From Brucella tritici (lineage in GTDB: Bacteria; Pseudomonadota; Alphaproteobacteria; Rhizobiales; Rhizobiaceae): DNA of 64,000 nucleotides. The notes under the pieces are model-generated. The model was not told where the DNA came from. It saw only the letters and a list, made by a program, of their open reading frames with translations, and did no database searches. The stretch's first letter is position 1. Every line of letters starts with the position of its first letter. Of the stretch, positions 9,845-18,126 are shown piece by piece. The stretch spans positions 1 to 64,000 of the forward strand of contig NZ_CADEAR010000010.1 in NCBI RefSeq assembly GCF_902825325.1. Reading direction: 5' to 3'. A program made the position numbers and the translations under genes.

Positions 9845-10932
9845 GGTTGTACTCCGGCCTGCACTACCGCTTGTTCTCCTTCGCGATTGCGAAGGTTGCG
9901 GATCAGCCGCAATACGGTCGGATGATTGTGAATGACGCTTGCCGTCGCGCCTACCATGATGGCGGCGGTTACAAGCCCCACCACTTCGGTCGGGATGTTC
10001 ATGTTGCGCGCCAGTAGATCGCCGCCGATCTGCACGAAGCCGAGGAAGAGAGCCGAGGGAATAAGCAGGAACGGATTTTCGCGCGCCAGGATGGCGACGA
10101 CGAGGCCGGTCCAGCCATAGCCGGGCAGATCGAGCCAGGCAAAGCGGGCATGAAGGCCGAGCACTTCCAGCGCACCGGCCATGCCTGCCACCAATCCGCC
10201 GACAATCTGGGCACGCATGATGATGCGTTTCAGCGGCAGGCCGAGATGATTGGCAAAGCCCGGACTGGAACCTGCGATACGGATATTGAGACCTGAGCGC
10301 GTCCAGTAAAGCCAGATGCCGCCAGCGATACAGGCCAGAATGGCGATGATTGAACCGCTGTTGAGACGCGTGCCGGCCAACAGCCGGTCAAGCTTTGCAT
10401 CCGGCGGAATCTTGAGCGACATCATCCCGCCCGCAGCCGGATCGCGGATGATATAGTTGAGGACGAACAGGCCGAGAAACAGGAAGGCATAGTTCAAAAC
10501 GAGCGATGTCACCATTTCCGATGCGCCGAAACGCAGCCGCAACGCTGCCGGGATCGTGCAGGCGAAACTGCCAGCAACCGCGCCGCACAGAATGGCAACC
10601 GGAAGCGAGAACCAGCCGAGCGACGGGAGCAGAACGGCACCCGCCACCGCGCCGAGCGCGCCGAGGAAGAAGCCACTTTCCGCACCGAGATTGAACAGGC
10701 CGGAGCGGAAAAGAATAGTGATCGCAAGGCCGGTCAGCATGATGGGCGTCGCCGCTTCCACCACATTGCCCATATGGCGAATGCTGCCGAATGGTCCGAG
10801 GAAAAACGTCTTGAGAACGCCTGCCGGATTATCCTGCATCAGCGCCAGTGGCACCAGAAGCACGGCCATGATGACGGCGATGACCAGAACGGTCAGGAAG
10901 AATGGAATGAGATAGGAAATCAGTCTGCGCAT
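9841..10932 (-). CDS. Nucleoside-type ABC permease (NupP/YufP-like)
   Basis: 363-residue inner-membrane permease, second channel subunit of the BMP-type importer. Hydrophobic N-terminus, GAESGFFLGALGA and the GSSPGFANHLGL segment are typical of the family. It overlaps the next gene by four bases. A dispersed repeat in inverted orientation (10952-11004) lies between it and the ATPase gene. Expected role: transmembrane passage of purine or pyrimidine nucleosides. Confidence 0.85.
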   Translation of the reverse strand: MRRLISYLIPFFLTVLVIAVIMAVLLVPLALMQDNPAGVLKTFFLGPFGSIRHMGNVVEAATPIMLTGLAITILFRSGLFNLGAESGFFLGALGAVAGAVLLPSLGWFSLPVAILCGAVAGSFACTIPAALRLRFGASEMVTSLVLNYAFLFLGLFVLNYIIRDPAAGGMMSLKIPPDAKLDRLLAGTRLNSGSIIAILACIAGGIWLYWTRSGLNIRIAGSSPGFANHLGLPLKRIIMRAQIVGGLVAGMAGALEVLGLHARFAWLDLPGYGWTGLVVAILARENPFLLIPSALFLGFVQIGGDLLARNMNIPTEVVGLVTAAIMVGATASVIHNHPTVLRLIRNLRNREGEQAVVQAGVQP

Positions 10933-10951
10933 TACGCTGCAACTCTCTGCT

Positions 10952-11004
10952 TGAGCATGATCTCATCCAAAAACCGCGTTACACTTTTTGGGATCATGCT
11001 CGTG
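10952..11004 (-). repeat. Dispersed palindromic intergenic repeat, copy 3 (inverted)
   Basis: Read on the minus strand it begins GAGCATGATCCCAAAAAGTG, continues TAACGCGGTTTTTGG and closes with GATCATGCTC. Arms GAGCATGAT/ATCATGCTC pair. It lies inside the nucleoside importer operon and reaches into the last codons of the ATPase gene. Confidence 0.75.
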
Positions 11005-12565
11005 TCCCCAGCATATAAGGTCCAAGCACAGCCGGTGTTATGTCTGGTCCGTTTTCCAGAACGGCAACGATGCGTCCGTTGAAGAGAACGACGATGCGAT
11101 CGCTCAGGCGCAGCAGTTCGTCGAGATCGGCGCTGACGAGCAGCACGGCGCAGCCACCCTGCGCCACTTCGTCGATGCGGCGGTGCAGGAAGGCTGCCGC
11201 CGAGACGTCGATGCCGCGTGTTGGCTGGTCGGCGATCAGGAATTTCGGATTGGTGGCAAGTTCGCGCGCGGCGATGAGCTTTTGCGCATTGCCGCCGGAA
11301 AGGGAATCGAGCCGTTCGGTGATTGCGCCTGCACGCACCGAATATTGCTTTATCATTCCGCTGACACGGGCCTTGATCGCGCTCCAGCGCAGGAATGGTC
11401 CCCAAAAAATCTGCTTGTCGGCGGTAATCGATCCCGTTCCGGCTATCGCGTTTTCGGCAAGAGACAGGCCGGGTGCGCCGCCTTGCGAAAAGCGGTCGGC
11501 TGGCAGATAGCCAAGACCTTGTCTGCGCCAGCTTGCCGTGTCAGCGCGCAGCATATCCTCACCGTTGAGGCTGATCGTGCCGCTGGCCGCTTCAGCAAGA
11601 CCGGAAAGCACCGATACGAGGCCGCGCTGGCCGCTGCCATCGACACCGGCGACACCGACGATTTCGCCTGCGCCGACGGTCAGGTTCACATCCTTGATGC
11701 GGTCTGCCGGATCGGCTGCTTTCGTCGTGACACCCTTCATGTCGAGAACGGTTTTCATCGCGCCATGCTTGTGGGCGCGTTGCGGAATGTCGACCGCATG
11801 GCCCATGACCATCTGCATGATGGCGTCATCCGGCACGTCGGAAAGCTTTTCCGTGCCTGCAACAGCACCGGCGCGCAATACGGTCACGCTTTCGGCCAGT
11901 TCACGCACTTCGTTCAGCTTGTGGGAAATGAAGAGGATGGTAATGCCTTCATCGCGCAGCGACTTCAGCTTGCGCATGAGTTCCTCGATCTCCGGCGGAG
12001 AGAGAACGGCGGTCGGCTCGTCGAGGATCAGGAGCCTCGTGCGGCGCGCCAGCGCTTTCAGGATTTCGACCTTCTGCTGGGCGGCGACGGAAAGCGCGCC
12101 CGTGATCGCTTCGGGATCGGCGTGCAGATCATATTGCTGCATCAGCGCTTCGACCATTTTGCGCGCCCCCGCGCGGTCGATCAGCCCGGCTTTCACCGGC
12201 TCATGGCCGAGAATGATATTTTCGGTGACCGTCAGCGTCGGCACGAGCGAGAAATGCTGGTGCACCATGCCGATGCCTTGTGCTGCGGCATCTTCCGGCG
12301 ACCAGGACGCAATGTGCTGTCCATCGACGATGATTTCGCCTGCCGTGGCATTTTCGATACCGAACAGGATTTTCATGAGCGTGGATTTGCCCGCACCGTT
12401 CTCGCCGCAAATGGCGTGGATGGAGCCTGCGCGGATCGAGAACGATACGTCGCGAAGCGCCTGCGTGCCGTTCGGATAGACCTTGCTCACATCGCGGAAG
12501 GCGACGATTGGGCGGAAGGCGACGATAGCATCGCCGCCTTCAATATTTTCAGCTGGATTTTCCAC
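10994..12565 (-). CDS. Double-domain ABC ATPase of nucleoside importer (NupO/YufO-like)
   Basis: 523-residue cytosolic ATPase with two ABC domains. First domain: Walker A GENGAGKST near 54-62, degenerate signature LSVAAQQKVEI, Walker B LLILDEPTAVLSP. Second domain: degenerate Walker A GVDGSGQRGL, good signature LSGGNAQKL and FLIADQPTRGID. This layout is that of RbsA/YufO-type ATPases serving BMP importers. The N-terminus contains an in-frame tandem duplication (VAFRPI then VAFRDV; 15-base repeats at 12494-12508 and 12512-12526, period 18). It follows the binding-protein gene after two bases. Confidence 0.88.
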   Translation of the reverse strand: MENPAENIEGGDAIVAFRPIVAFRDVSKVYPNGTQALRDVSFSIRAGSIHAICGENGAGKSTLMKILFGIENATAGEIIVDGQHIASWSPEDAAAQGIGMVHQHFSLVPTLTVTENIILGHEPVKAGLIDRAGARKMVEALMQQYDLHADPEAITGALSVAAQQKVEILKALARRTRLLILDEPTAVLSPPEIEELMRKLKSLRDEGITILFISHKLNEVRELAESVTVLRAGAVAGTEKLSDVPDDAIMQMVMGHAVDIPQRAHKHGAMKTVLDMKGVTTKAADPADRIKDVNLTVGAGEIVGVAGVDGSGQRGLVSVLSGLAEAASGTISLNGEDMLRADTASWRRQGLGYLPADRFSQGGAPGLSLAENAIAGTGSITADKQIFWGPFLRWSAIKARVSGMIKQYSVRAGAITERLDSLSGGNAQKLIAARELATNPKFLIADQPTRGIDVSAAAFLHRRIDEVAQGGCAVLLVSADLDELLRLSDRIVVLFNGRIVAVLENGPDITPAVLGPYMLGTRA

Positions 12566-12567
12566 GA

Positions 12568-13674
12568 TCAGGGACGAACCTTGTTGCGGATCGCGTTGAG
12601 ATCCTCGGTGCTCATGCCGAATGCGGTCGGAACCGTGATCTTGCCTTCGGAAATCTCGTCGGAAGCATTCTTGATGGCGTCCTTCATTTCCTGCGTGGCC
12701 ATGGAAGCCATGTTGCCGTCCTGCACGATGCCGACAGCGCCTTCCTTGAGGCCGAGTGCTTCCGCCTTGCCGAATGGCAGGTCTCCAGCCTTGAAGCGTT
12801 CATAGGCCTGCAGGAGGCTGACATCGACATTCTTCAGAACGGAGCTGACGACCTGCTTGGCAATCGCCGGATCGCTGTCCTTGAAGATCGCTTCCTGATC
12901 GGAATCGACGCCGAGCACATATTTGCCGGTTTCCTTGGCAGCCGAAAGCTGACCGAGGCCCGTCTGCGAAGCGACGACGAAGCCGAGCGACACGTCGGAA
13001 CGATACTGCGCGAGACCGAGTTCCTTGCCCTTCGCGGCATCCATGAAGGAACCGGCATAGGAAATGGCGATCTTGGCATCAGGCATCACGGACTGCGCAC
13101 CGGCAATGTAGCCGACGAGGAAGTCGTTGATGACCGGAATGTCCATGCCGCCGAGGAAGCCGAGATTTTTGCCGGTATCGCCGAGCTTGCCTTCCTTCAG
13201 GAGCGAAGCCGCCAGCATGCCGCCGAGATAGGAACCTTCGTTCTGCTTGTACTGGATGGAATAGACATTGTCGTAGCCGCCTTCTTCATAAGGCACGCTC
13301 GCATCATAGAGGATGTATTTCTTGTCGGGATATTGCTGGGCAACCGAACCGACAGTTTCCGACATCTGGTAGGTGCCACCGATGATGAGGTCCCAGTCCT
13401 GTTCCGACGCATCGAGGAACACCGGTTCCCATTTGGTCGGATCGTCGCCGATTTCGAGAATCTTGGTCTCGACGTCGTCGCCATACTTGTCCTTGATCAT
13501 CTTCATGCCCTTGGCGGCACTGTCGAAGAACGACTTGTCGCCAAGCGCGCCATTGATGATGAGCAGGATCTTGTCCTGGGCCTGTGCCGCCGTGGTGGCG
13601 AACGTGCCCATCGCCGTCGATGCGGCAAGGGCAAAGGCAAGGTGGATTATTCCCCGTCTGGTGGATTTGATCAC
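12568..13674 (-). CDS. BMP-family nucleoside-binding protein
   Basis: 368-residue periplasmic binding protein with a signal peptide (hydrophobic core, then TAAQAQ near residue 33). The mature part matches the basic membrane protein/PnrA family: KILLIINGALGDKSFFDSA, LIIGGTYQMSETVG, and GVDSDQEA. PnrA-like proteins bind purine nucleosides. It is the first gene of the minus-strand operon leading to the ATPase, two permeases, ADP-ribosylglycohydrolase family protein and nucleoside hydrolase. No lipobox Cys was seen, so it is probably soluble in the periplasm. Confidence 0.87.
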   Translation of the reverse strand: MIKSTRRGIIHLAFALAASTAMGTFATTAAQAQDKILLIINGALGDKSFFDSAAKGMKMIKDKYGDDVETKILEIGDDPTKWEPVFLDASEQDWDLIIGGTYQMSETVGSVAQQYPDKKYILYDASVPYEEGGYDNVYSIQYKQNEGSYLGGMLAASLLKEGKLGDTGKNLGFLGGMDIPVINDFLVGYIAGAQSVMPDAKIAISYAGSFMDAAKGKELGLAQYRSDVSLGFVVASQTGLGQLSAAKETGKYVLGVDSDQEAIFKDSDPAIAKQVVSSVLKNVDVSLLQAYERFKAGDLPFGKAEALGLKEGAVGIVQDGNMASMATQEMKDAIKNASDEISEGKITVPTAFGMSTEDLNAIRNKVRP

Positions 13675-13859
13675 AACAGAACTCCAATACTGTAGCGTTA
13701 TAGAGATGGATTTTCTGCTTTGGATAATTTGCCTCCGCCCACAGAACCCCCATACTGACGGCGATCAAACGCTGACGGCGTGTGTGAGTCAATCGCCAAA
13801 CTTTTTACCCGCTGTGGACAAAGCAAGTCTGTTGCGCCGAATGGAGCTAAAGCTTTCGT

Positions 13860-14690
13860 TTATTTCAACAAAGCCTGATTAGGGTGCCGCAGCGTCGGAT
13901 CGAACGGATTGAGCTTTTGCGAGATGATCGCCGCTTCCTTGCGCAGAAGTTCTGTCACCGTCTCCTGACGCTTTTCGGTGAGGCGCGCGGCAAGCGTGCC
14001 GATGCTGAGTGCCGCCACAGCTTCACCGTCGCGGTTGAGGACAGGCACGCCGAGACCCGCCATGCCATCGATCATGTTGAAGTTGAAGGTCGCGGCACCT
14101 GTGTTTCGCACTTCCTCGATCATGATACGCAGATCGACCTCGTCGATGGTGGCCTTGTCCAGAATGCGGGGCATGTTGAAGCGGATGATTGCCTCGCGCT
14201 CCTCTTCCGGCAGGAATGAAAGGATTGCGAGGCTGCCCTGACCAATGCCAAGTGGGACCTTGCCGCCGATATCGCCGGTATAAGAGCGGATCGGAAACGG
14301 CCCTTCCACCCGGTCGAGGCAGACCGCATCGAAATTGCTGCGCACCAGCAGGAAAACCGTATCGTTGAACGTGGTCGAAAGCCGCAGCAGTGACGGGCGG
14401 GCAATGCTCAATATGCCGTCGCGCTGGCGTGCCTGTGCAGCCATTGCAAAAAACTCCAGCGACAGACGATAGGCTTTCTTGTCGGGAAGCTGCTCAACGA
14501 GGTTTTCCGCAATCAGCGTCTTCAGCAGGCGATGCGCCGACGGCTGGCTGAGTTCGAGGTCCCGCGCCAGATCGATGAGCCGCACACCGTCATCCGTGCT
14601 GGCGGCCAGACCTTTCAAAATATGGATGGCCTTCACCAGACTTGAGTTAAGCGCGGCGCCGGATTTCGGATTCTCAGATATATCATCCAT
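13860..14690 (-). CDS. IclR-family transcriptional regulator
   Basis: 276 residues. N-terminal winged helix (KAIHILKGLAAS, then LELSQPSAHRLLKTLIAENLVEQ) near residues 18-75, followed by the IclR effector domain (LSTTFNDTVFLLVRSNFDAVCLDRV, VPLGIGQGSLAILSFLPEEE, GVPVLNRDGEAVAALSIGTLA). It lies between the nucleoside importer operon downstream on the same strand and the divergent PotABCD/dehydrogenase operon. Either or both could be targets; AT-rich palindromes immediately upstream are candidate operators. The effector is unknown. Confidence 0.87.
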   Translation of the reverse strand: MDDISENPKSGAALNSSLVKAIHILKGLAASTDDGVRLIDLARDLELSQPSAHRLLKTLIAENLVEQLPDKKAYRLSLEFFAMAAQARQRDGILSIARPSLLRLSTTFNDTVFLLVRSNFDAVCLDRVEGPFPIRSYTGDIGGKVPLGIGQGSLAILSFLPEEEREAIIRFNMPRILDKATIDEVDLRIMIEEVRNTGAATFNFNMIDGMAGLGVPVLNRDGEAVAALSIGTLAARLTEKRQETVTELLRKEAAIISQKLNPFDPTLRHPNQALLK

Positions 14691-15055
14691 AAAATTGCTT
14701 CCAAATTCTGCATTATGAAAGAAATATATAATTTCTTCCGGATTTGAAAATTATAATTTGCATTCATACGGATTTTTCCGCCATCTAAAACCGTCGCCAA
14801 TGGGAAGGTCCGGCAAGGCATTGGAAAAGTGCCCGCACGCGGATCGGCGGTTTTGCTTGTAATCAAAGGGAACGCTGCGGCTGCGTAAGCGGCTGGACAG
14901 TCATGCGTTCAAACGGACAAGTCGGATCAGCGCTTCAAAGCGCGATCAAGCCGCTCCCGCCAGCCAGCCCTATCGAAGAGGCGACGCGAGACAACATCAC
15001 GGCGCTTCCGCTCCCCCGCACAATTCTGCGGAAGTCATGCCGAGAGGGAGATGCA
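14691..15055. promoter_or_regulatory. Intergenic region with candidate IclR operators
   Basis: Divergent control region. An AT-rich block just upstream of the IclR gene holds two inverted repeats: GAAATATATAATTTC (14721-14735) and the perfect palindrome AAATTATAATTT (14748-14759), centred about 25 bases apart. The rest up to 15055 is GC-rich; it can be translated in frame with the ABC ATPase from an ATG at 14903, but without a ribosome site and with unlikely composition, so I treat it as a long leader. Confidence 0.45.
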
Positions 15056-16102
15056 ATGAGCTTTTTGACCCTTTCCGGAATTTCCCGCCACTACGGCAAG
15101 TTCGCGGCTGTCGACAATTTCAATCTGACGATTGAAAAGGGCGAGTTCATTTCGCTTCTCGGCCCTTCTGGATGTGGCAAGACCACAACCTTGCAGATGA
15201 TCGCCGGTCTGGTGCCGCCAACGGCAGGCACGATCACGCTTGATGGCCGCGAAATTACGCGCCTTGCACCAGCCAAGCGCGAATTGGGCGTCGTCTTCCA
15301 GAGCTACGCGCTGTTTCCGCATATGACTGTGGCGCAGAATGTTAGCTTCGGCCTCGAAATGCGTAATGTGCCGAAGGCTGAGCGCGAAAAGCGTGTGCGC
15401 GACGTGCTGGAGCTGGTTCATCTGGGTCCGCTTGCCGACCGCTATCCGCGCGAGATGTCGGGCGGTCAGCGCCAGCGTGTGGCGATTGCCCGTGCGCTGG
15501 TTATCAATCCGCCGGTTCTGCTGCTCGATGAGCCGCTCTCCAATCTCGATGCGCAGCTGCGTGAAGAAATGCAGTTCGAGCTGCGCCGCATCCAACGCAC
15601 CGTCGGTATCACCACCATCATGGTGACGCATGACCAGGCCGAAGCGCTTTCGATCAGCGACCGCATCGTGGTCATGGAAAAGGGTGTCATCACGCAGGTC
15701 GATGCGCCCTACAAGCTCTATGAGCATCCGCATAACCACTTCATTTCCAACTTTGTCGGCAAGTCGAACTTCCTGAAGGCGCGCGCCGAAGGCGATATGA
15801 TCGCGCTGGCTGAAACCGCGATCCGCTTTCCCGCAAATGGCAAAAAGGTTTCCGGCGAGCTTTCCGTCTTTATCCGTCCTGAAAAGGTACAGCTCGTTGC
15901 AGCGAGCGAGGGGCATATCACTGGTGAAGTTTCGACCCGCTATTTCATGGGTGCGCAATGGTTGCTCGGCGTGACGACACCAGCAGGTCAGCTTTCGGTG
16001 GCGCTCCCCAATCTCGGCAACCCGCCGCCATCGGAAGGCACATCGGTTGGCCTTAGCTGGAACCATGAAGATTGCCGCATCCTCACCGCAGGGGTGAACT
16101 GA
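15056..16102 (+). CDS. ABC ATPase, PotA-like
   Basis: 348-residue ATPase of the spermidine/putrescine/iron (PotA/FbpC) class. Walker A GPSGCGKTT near residues 37-45, signature MSGGQRQRVAIARAL, Walker B LLLDEPLSNLDAQLREE, switch His in MVTHDQAEA, and a C-terminal TOBE-type region. Start is ATG 15056, set by GAGGGAG upstream and by MSFLTLSGISRHYGKF as a normal N-terminus. First gene of an operon with two permeases, three dehydrogenase subunits and a binding protein, so the imported compound is likely the dehydrogenase substrate. Confidence 0.88.
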   Translation: MSFLTLSGISRHYGKFAAVDNFNLTIEKGEFISLLGPSGCGKTTTLQMIAGLVPPTAGTITLDGREITRLAPAKRELGVVFQSYALFPHMTVAQNVSFGLEMRNVPKAEREKRVRDVLELVHLGPLADRYPREMSGGQRQRVAIARALVINPPVLLLDEPLSNLDAQLREEMQFELRRIQRTVGITTIMVTHDQAEALSISDRIVVMEKGVITQVDAPYKLYEHPHNHFISNFVGKSNFLKARAEGDMIALAETAIRFPANGKKVSGELSVFIRPEKVQLVAASEGHITGEVSTRYFMGAQWLLGVTTPAGQLSVALPNLGNPPPSEGTSVGLSWNHEDCRILTAGVN

Positions 16103-16104
16103 GC

Positions 16105-16995
16105 ATGTCGGCCGTCACCTCACAGGATACATCCGCCGCGCCCAAGGGGCAGCGCGATCTGACCCCGCTTTTTCTGGTTGGGCCGTCGACGCTTTTGTTC
16201 TTTGCGCTGGTGCTGCTGCCGCTCGGCCTTACTGTGCTGCTCTCATTCAACAGCTACAGCTATGACAAGGGCATCGAGAACGTCTACTCGCTTGCCAATT
16301 ATATCCAGGTTCTGAAAGACCCCTATTACCTCTCGATCTTTTGGCGCACGCTGAAGCTGGCACTGATCACAACCGTCATCACGGTGCTGGTCGGAGTACC
16401 GGAAGCCTATATTCTGTCCAATATGCGCAAGCCATGGCGCTCGATCTTCCTGCTGGTCATCATCGGGCCGCTTCTGGTTTCGGTCGTGGTCCGTACATTC
16501 GGCTGGAGCATGTTGCTGGGTCGCAATGGCCTTGTGAACAGCGCACTCGACCTGGTCGGCCTGCCGACCACGCAAATCCTTTACAGCGAAACGGCCATCG
16601 TCATCGGTCTGGTGCATATCATGCTGCCATTCATGGTGATCCCGGTCTGGACTGTGCTGCAGAAACTCGATCCGTCGGTCGAAGCCGCAGCGCTGACGCT
16701 CGGTGCTTCACGCCTGACAGCGCTTCGCCGCGTGGTATTTCCGCAGGCAGTCCTTGGCATCCTGTCGGGCAGCCTCATCGTGTTTGCGCTTTCGGCCAGC
16801 TCCTTTGCCATTCCGGGCCTGCTTGGCGGACGTCGTCTCAAGATGGCGGCAACCGTGGTCTATGACGAATTCCTGATCGAGCTGAACTGGCCGCTGGGTG
16901 CTGCCATCGCCATCATCGTTCTGGTCGCCAATCTCGTCATCATGATTGCCTATAATCGTCTGCTCGAAGGGCAGGCCAAGAAGAAGCTGGGATAA
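16105..16995 (+). CDS. ABC permease, PotB-like
   Basis: 296-residue inner-membrane permease with about six membrane segments and the EAA loop (EAAALTLGASRLTALRRVVFPQA) that docks on the ATPase. Family: PotB/HisM-type binding-protein-dependent transport. Start at ATG 16105, two bases after the ATPase stop; the upstream frame extension overlaps the ATPase gene. The short spacing to neighbours shows one transcript. Confidence 0.87.
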   Translation: MSAVTSQDTSAAPKGQRDLTPLFLVGPSTLLFFALVLLPLGLTVLLSFNSYSYDKGIENVYSLANYIQVLKDPYYLSIFWRTLKLALITTVITVLVGVPEAYILSNMRKPWRSIFLLVIIGPLLVSVVVRTFGWSMLLGRNGLVNSALDLVGLPTTQILYSETAIVIGLVHIMLPFMVIPVWTVLQKLDPSVEAAALTLGASRLTALRRVVFPQAVLGILSGSLIVFALSASSFAIPGLLGGRRLKMAATVVYDEFLIELNWPLGAAIAIIVLVANLVIMIAYNRLLEGQAKKKLG

Positions 16996-16999
16996 AGCC

Positions 17000-17806
17000 A
17001 TGGTCAAGAACGGTCCTTTTGCCCTTTTCTTCCACACGCTGATCGTCATCTTCATGCTGGCGCCGATGGTTGTGGTGTGTCTGGTGGCTTTCACGCCGGA
17101 AAACACCTTGACCATGCCGTGGAGCGGCCCAAATGCGGGTCTGTCGCTGCGCTGGTTCACCGCTGTGTTCGCCCACAACGATTTCATGACCTCGTTCTAT
17201 AACAGCGTGCAGCTTGCCTTCTTCTCGGCAACGATTTCGACGCTTCTGGCCGTGCCGTCGGGGCTGGCGATTGCGCAGTATAATTTCCGTGGTCGTGATG
17301 CGCTGAACGCGCTTTTCCTGTCGCCGCTCATCATTCCGCATCTGGTTCTGGGTGTGGCGTTCCTGCGCCTGTTCTCGCTGATGGGCTTCACGGGCTCTTT
17401 CGTCTGGCTGGTGGCTGCACATTCGATTGTCGTCACGCCCTATGCGCTGCGCCTCATCCTCGCTTCGCTTGGCAGCATGGATCGCAATGCGGAAAACGCG
17501 GCGCGCACGCTCGGTGCGGGTGAATGGACCGTGTTCCGCCGCATCACCCTGCCATTGCTTTTGCCGGGTCTGTCGGGCGGCTGGCTGCTTGCCTTCATCA
17601 ATTCGTTCGACGAACTCACCATGTCGATCTTCGTCACCTCGCCATCCACGGTCACGCTTCCGGTCCGCATGTATATGTATGCCAGCGAATCCATCGATCC
17701 GATGATGGCGGCGGTTTCGGCCCTGATGATCCTCGTCGCCACCGTGACCATGATTATCATTGATCGCATGTTCGGCCTCGACCGGCTGCTGGTGGGCAAG
17801 GGCTGA
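17000..17806 (+). CDS. ABC permease, PotC-like
   Basis: 268-residue inner-membrane permease, partner of the PotB-like protein. Six predicted membrane segments and an EAA-type loop (ENAARTLGAGEWTVFRRITLPLL). Start placed at ATG 17000, four bases after the preceding stop. The C-terminal DRMFGLDRLLVGKG is typical of PotC-like proteins. Confidence 0.87.
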   Translation: MVKNGPFALFFHTLIVIFMLAPMVVVCLVAFTPENTLTMPWSGPNAGLSLRWFTAVFAHNDFMTSFYNSVQLAFFSATISTLLAVPSGLAIAQYNFRGRDALNALFLSPLIIPHLVLGVAFLRLFSLMGFTGSFVWLVAAHSIVVTPYALRLILASLGSMDRNAENAARTLGAGEWTVFRRITLPLLLPGLSGGWLLAFINSFDELTMSIFVTSPSTVTLPVRMYMYASESIDPMMAAVSALMILVATVTMIIIDRMFGLDRLLVGKG

Positions 17807-17817
17807 ACGGGCAGACC

Positions 17818-18126
17818 ATGACGATTCCGATTTTTCCTTCGGCGGCGCAGTTCCGCAGACGGTATCGGCTGACCGAACAGCCGATCAGCTTCTCGCTTGA
17901 TGGCGTTTCTTTTGAGGGACGCCGTGGCGACACCGTGCTGACCGCCATTCTCTCCGTGCAGGGAAAGCTGCGTCATACCGAATTTACCGGGGAACCGCGT
18001 GCGGGCTTCTGCCTGATCGGCGCGTGTCAGGATTGTCATGTGATGACGGTTGAAGGCCACAAGCTTCGCGCCTGCACCACGCTTCTGGAAGACGGCATGG
18101 CGTTTGTGACGGAGCCTGCACTATGA
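17818..18126 (+). CDS. 2Fe-2S subunit of opine oxidase/HCN-synthase-type dehydrogenase
   Basis: 102-residue ferredoxin-like protein with C65, C70, C73 and C86 (C-x4-C-x2-C-x12-C), matching the small HcnA-type subunit. It would pass electrons between the two flavoprotein subunits encoded next. It overlaps the following gene by four bases (ATGA), and follows the permease gene after 11 bases. In characterised systems this trio makes opine oxidase, D-hydroxyproline dehydrogenase or glycine-oxidising HCN synthase. Confidence 0.82.
   Translation: MTIPIFPSAAQFRRRYRLTEQPISFSLDGVSFEGRRGDTVLTAILSVQGKLRHTEFTGEPRAGFCLIGACQDCHVMTVEGHKLRACTTLLEDGMAFVTEPAL

Noticed and set aside
14903..15055. 51-codon N-terminal extension of the PotA-like ATPase
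   Set aside because: No ribosome site at the upstream ATG, while GAGGGAG precedes ATG 15056 and the family starts there.
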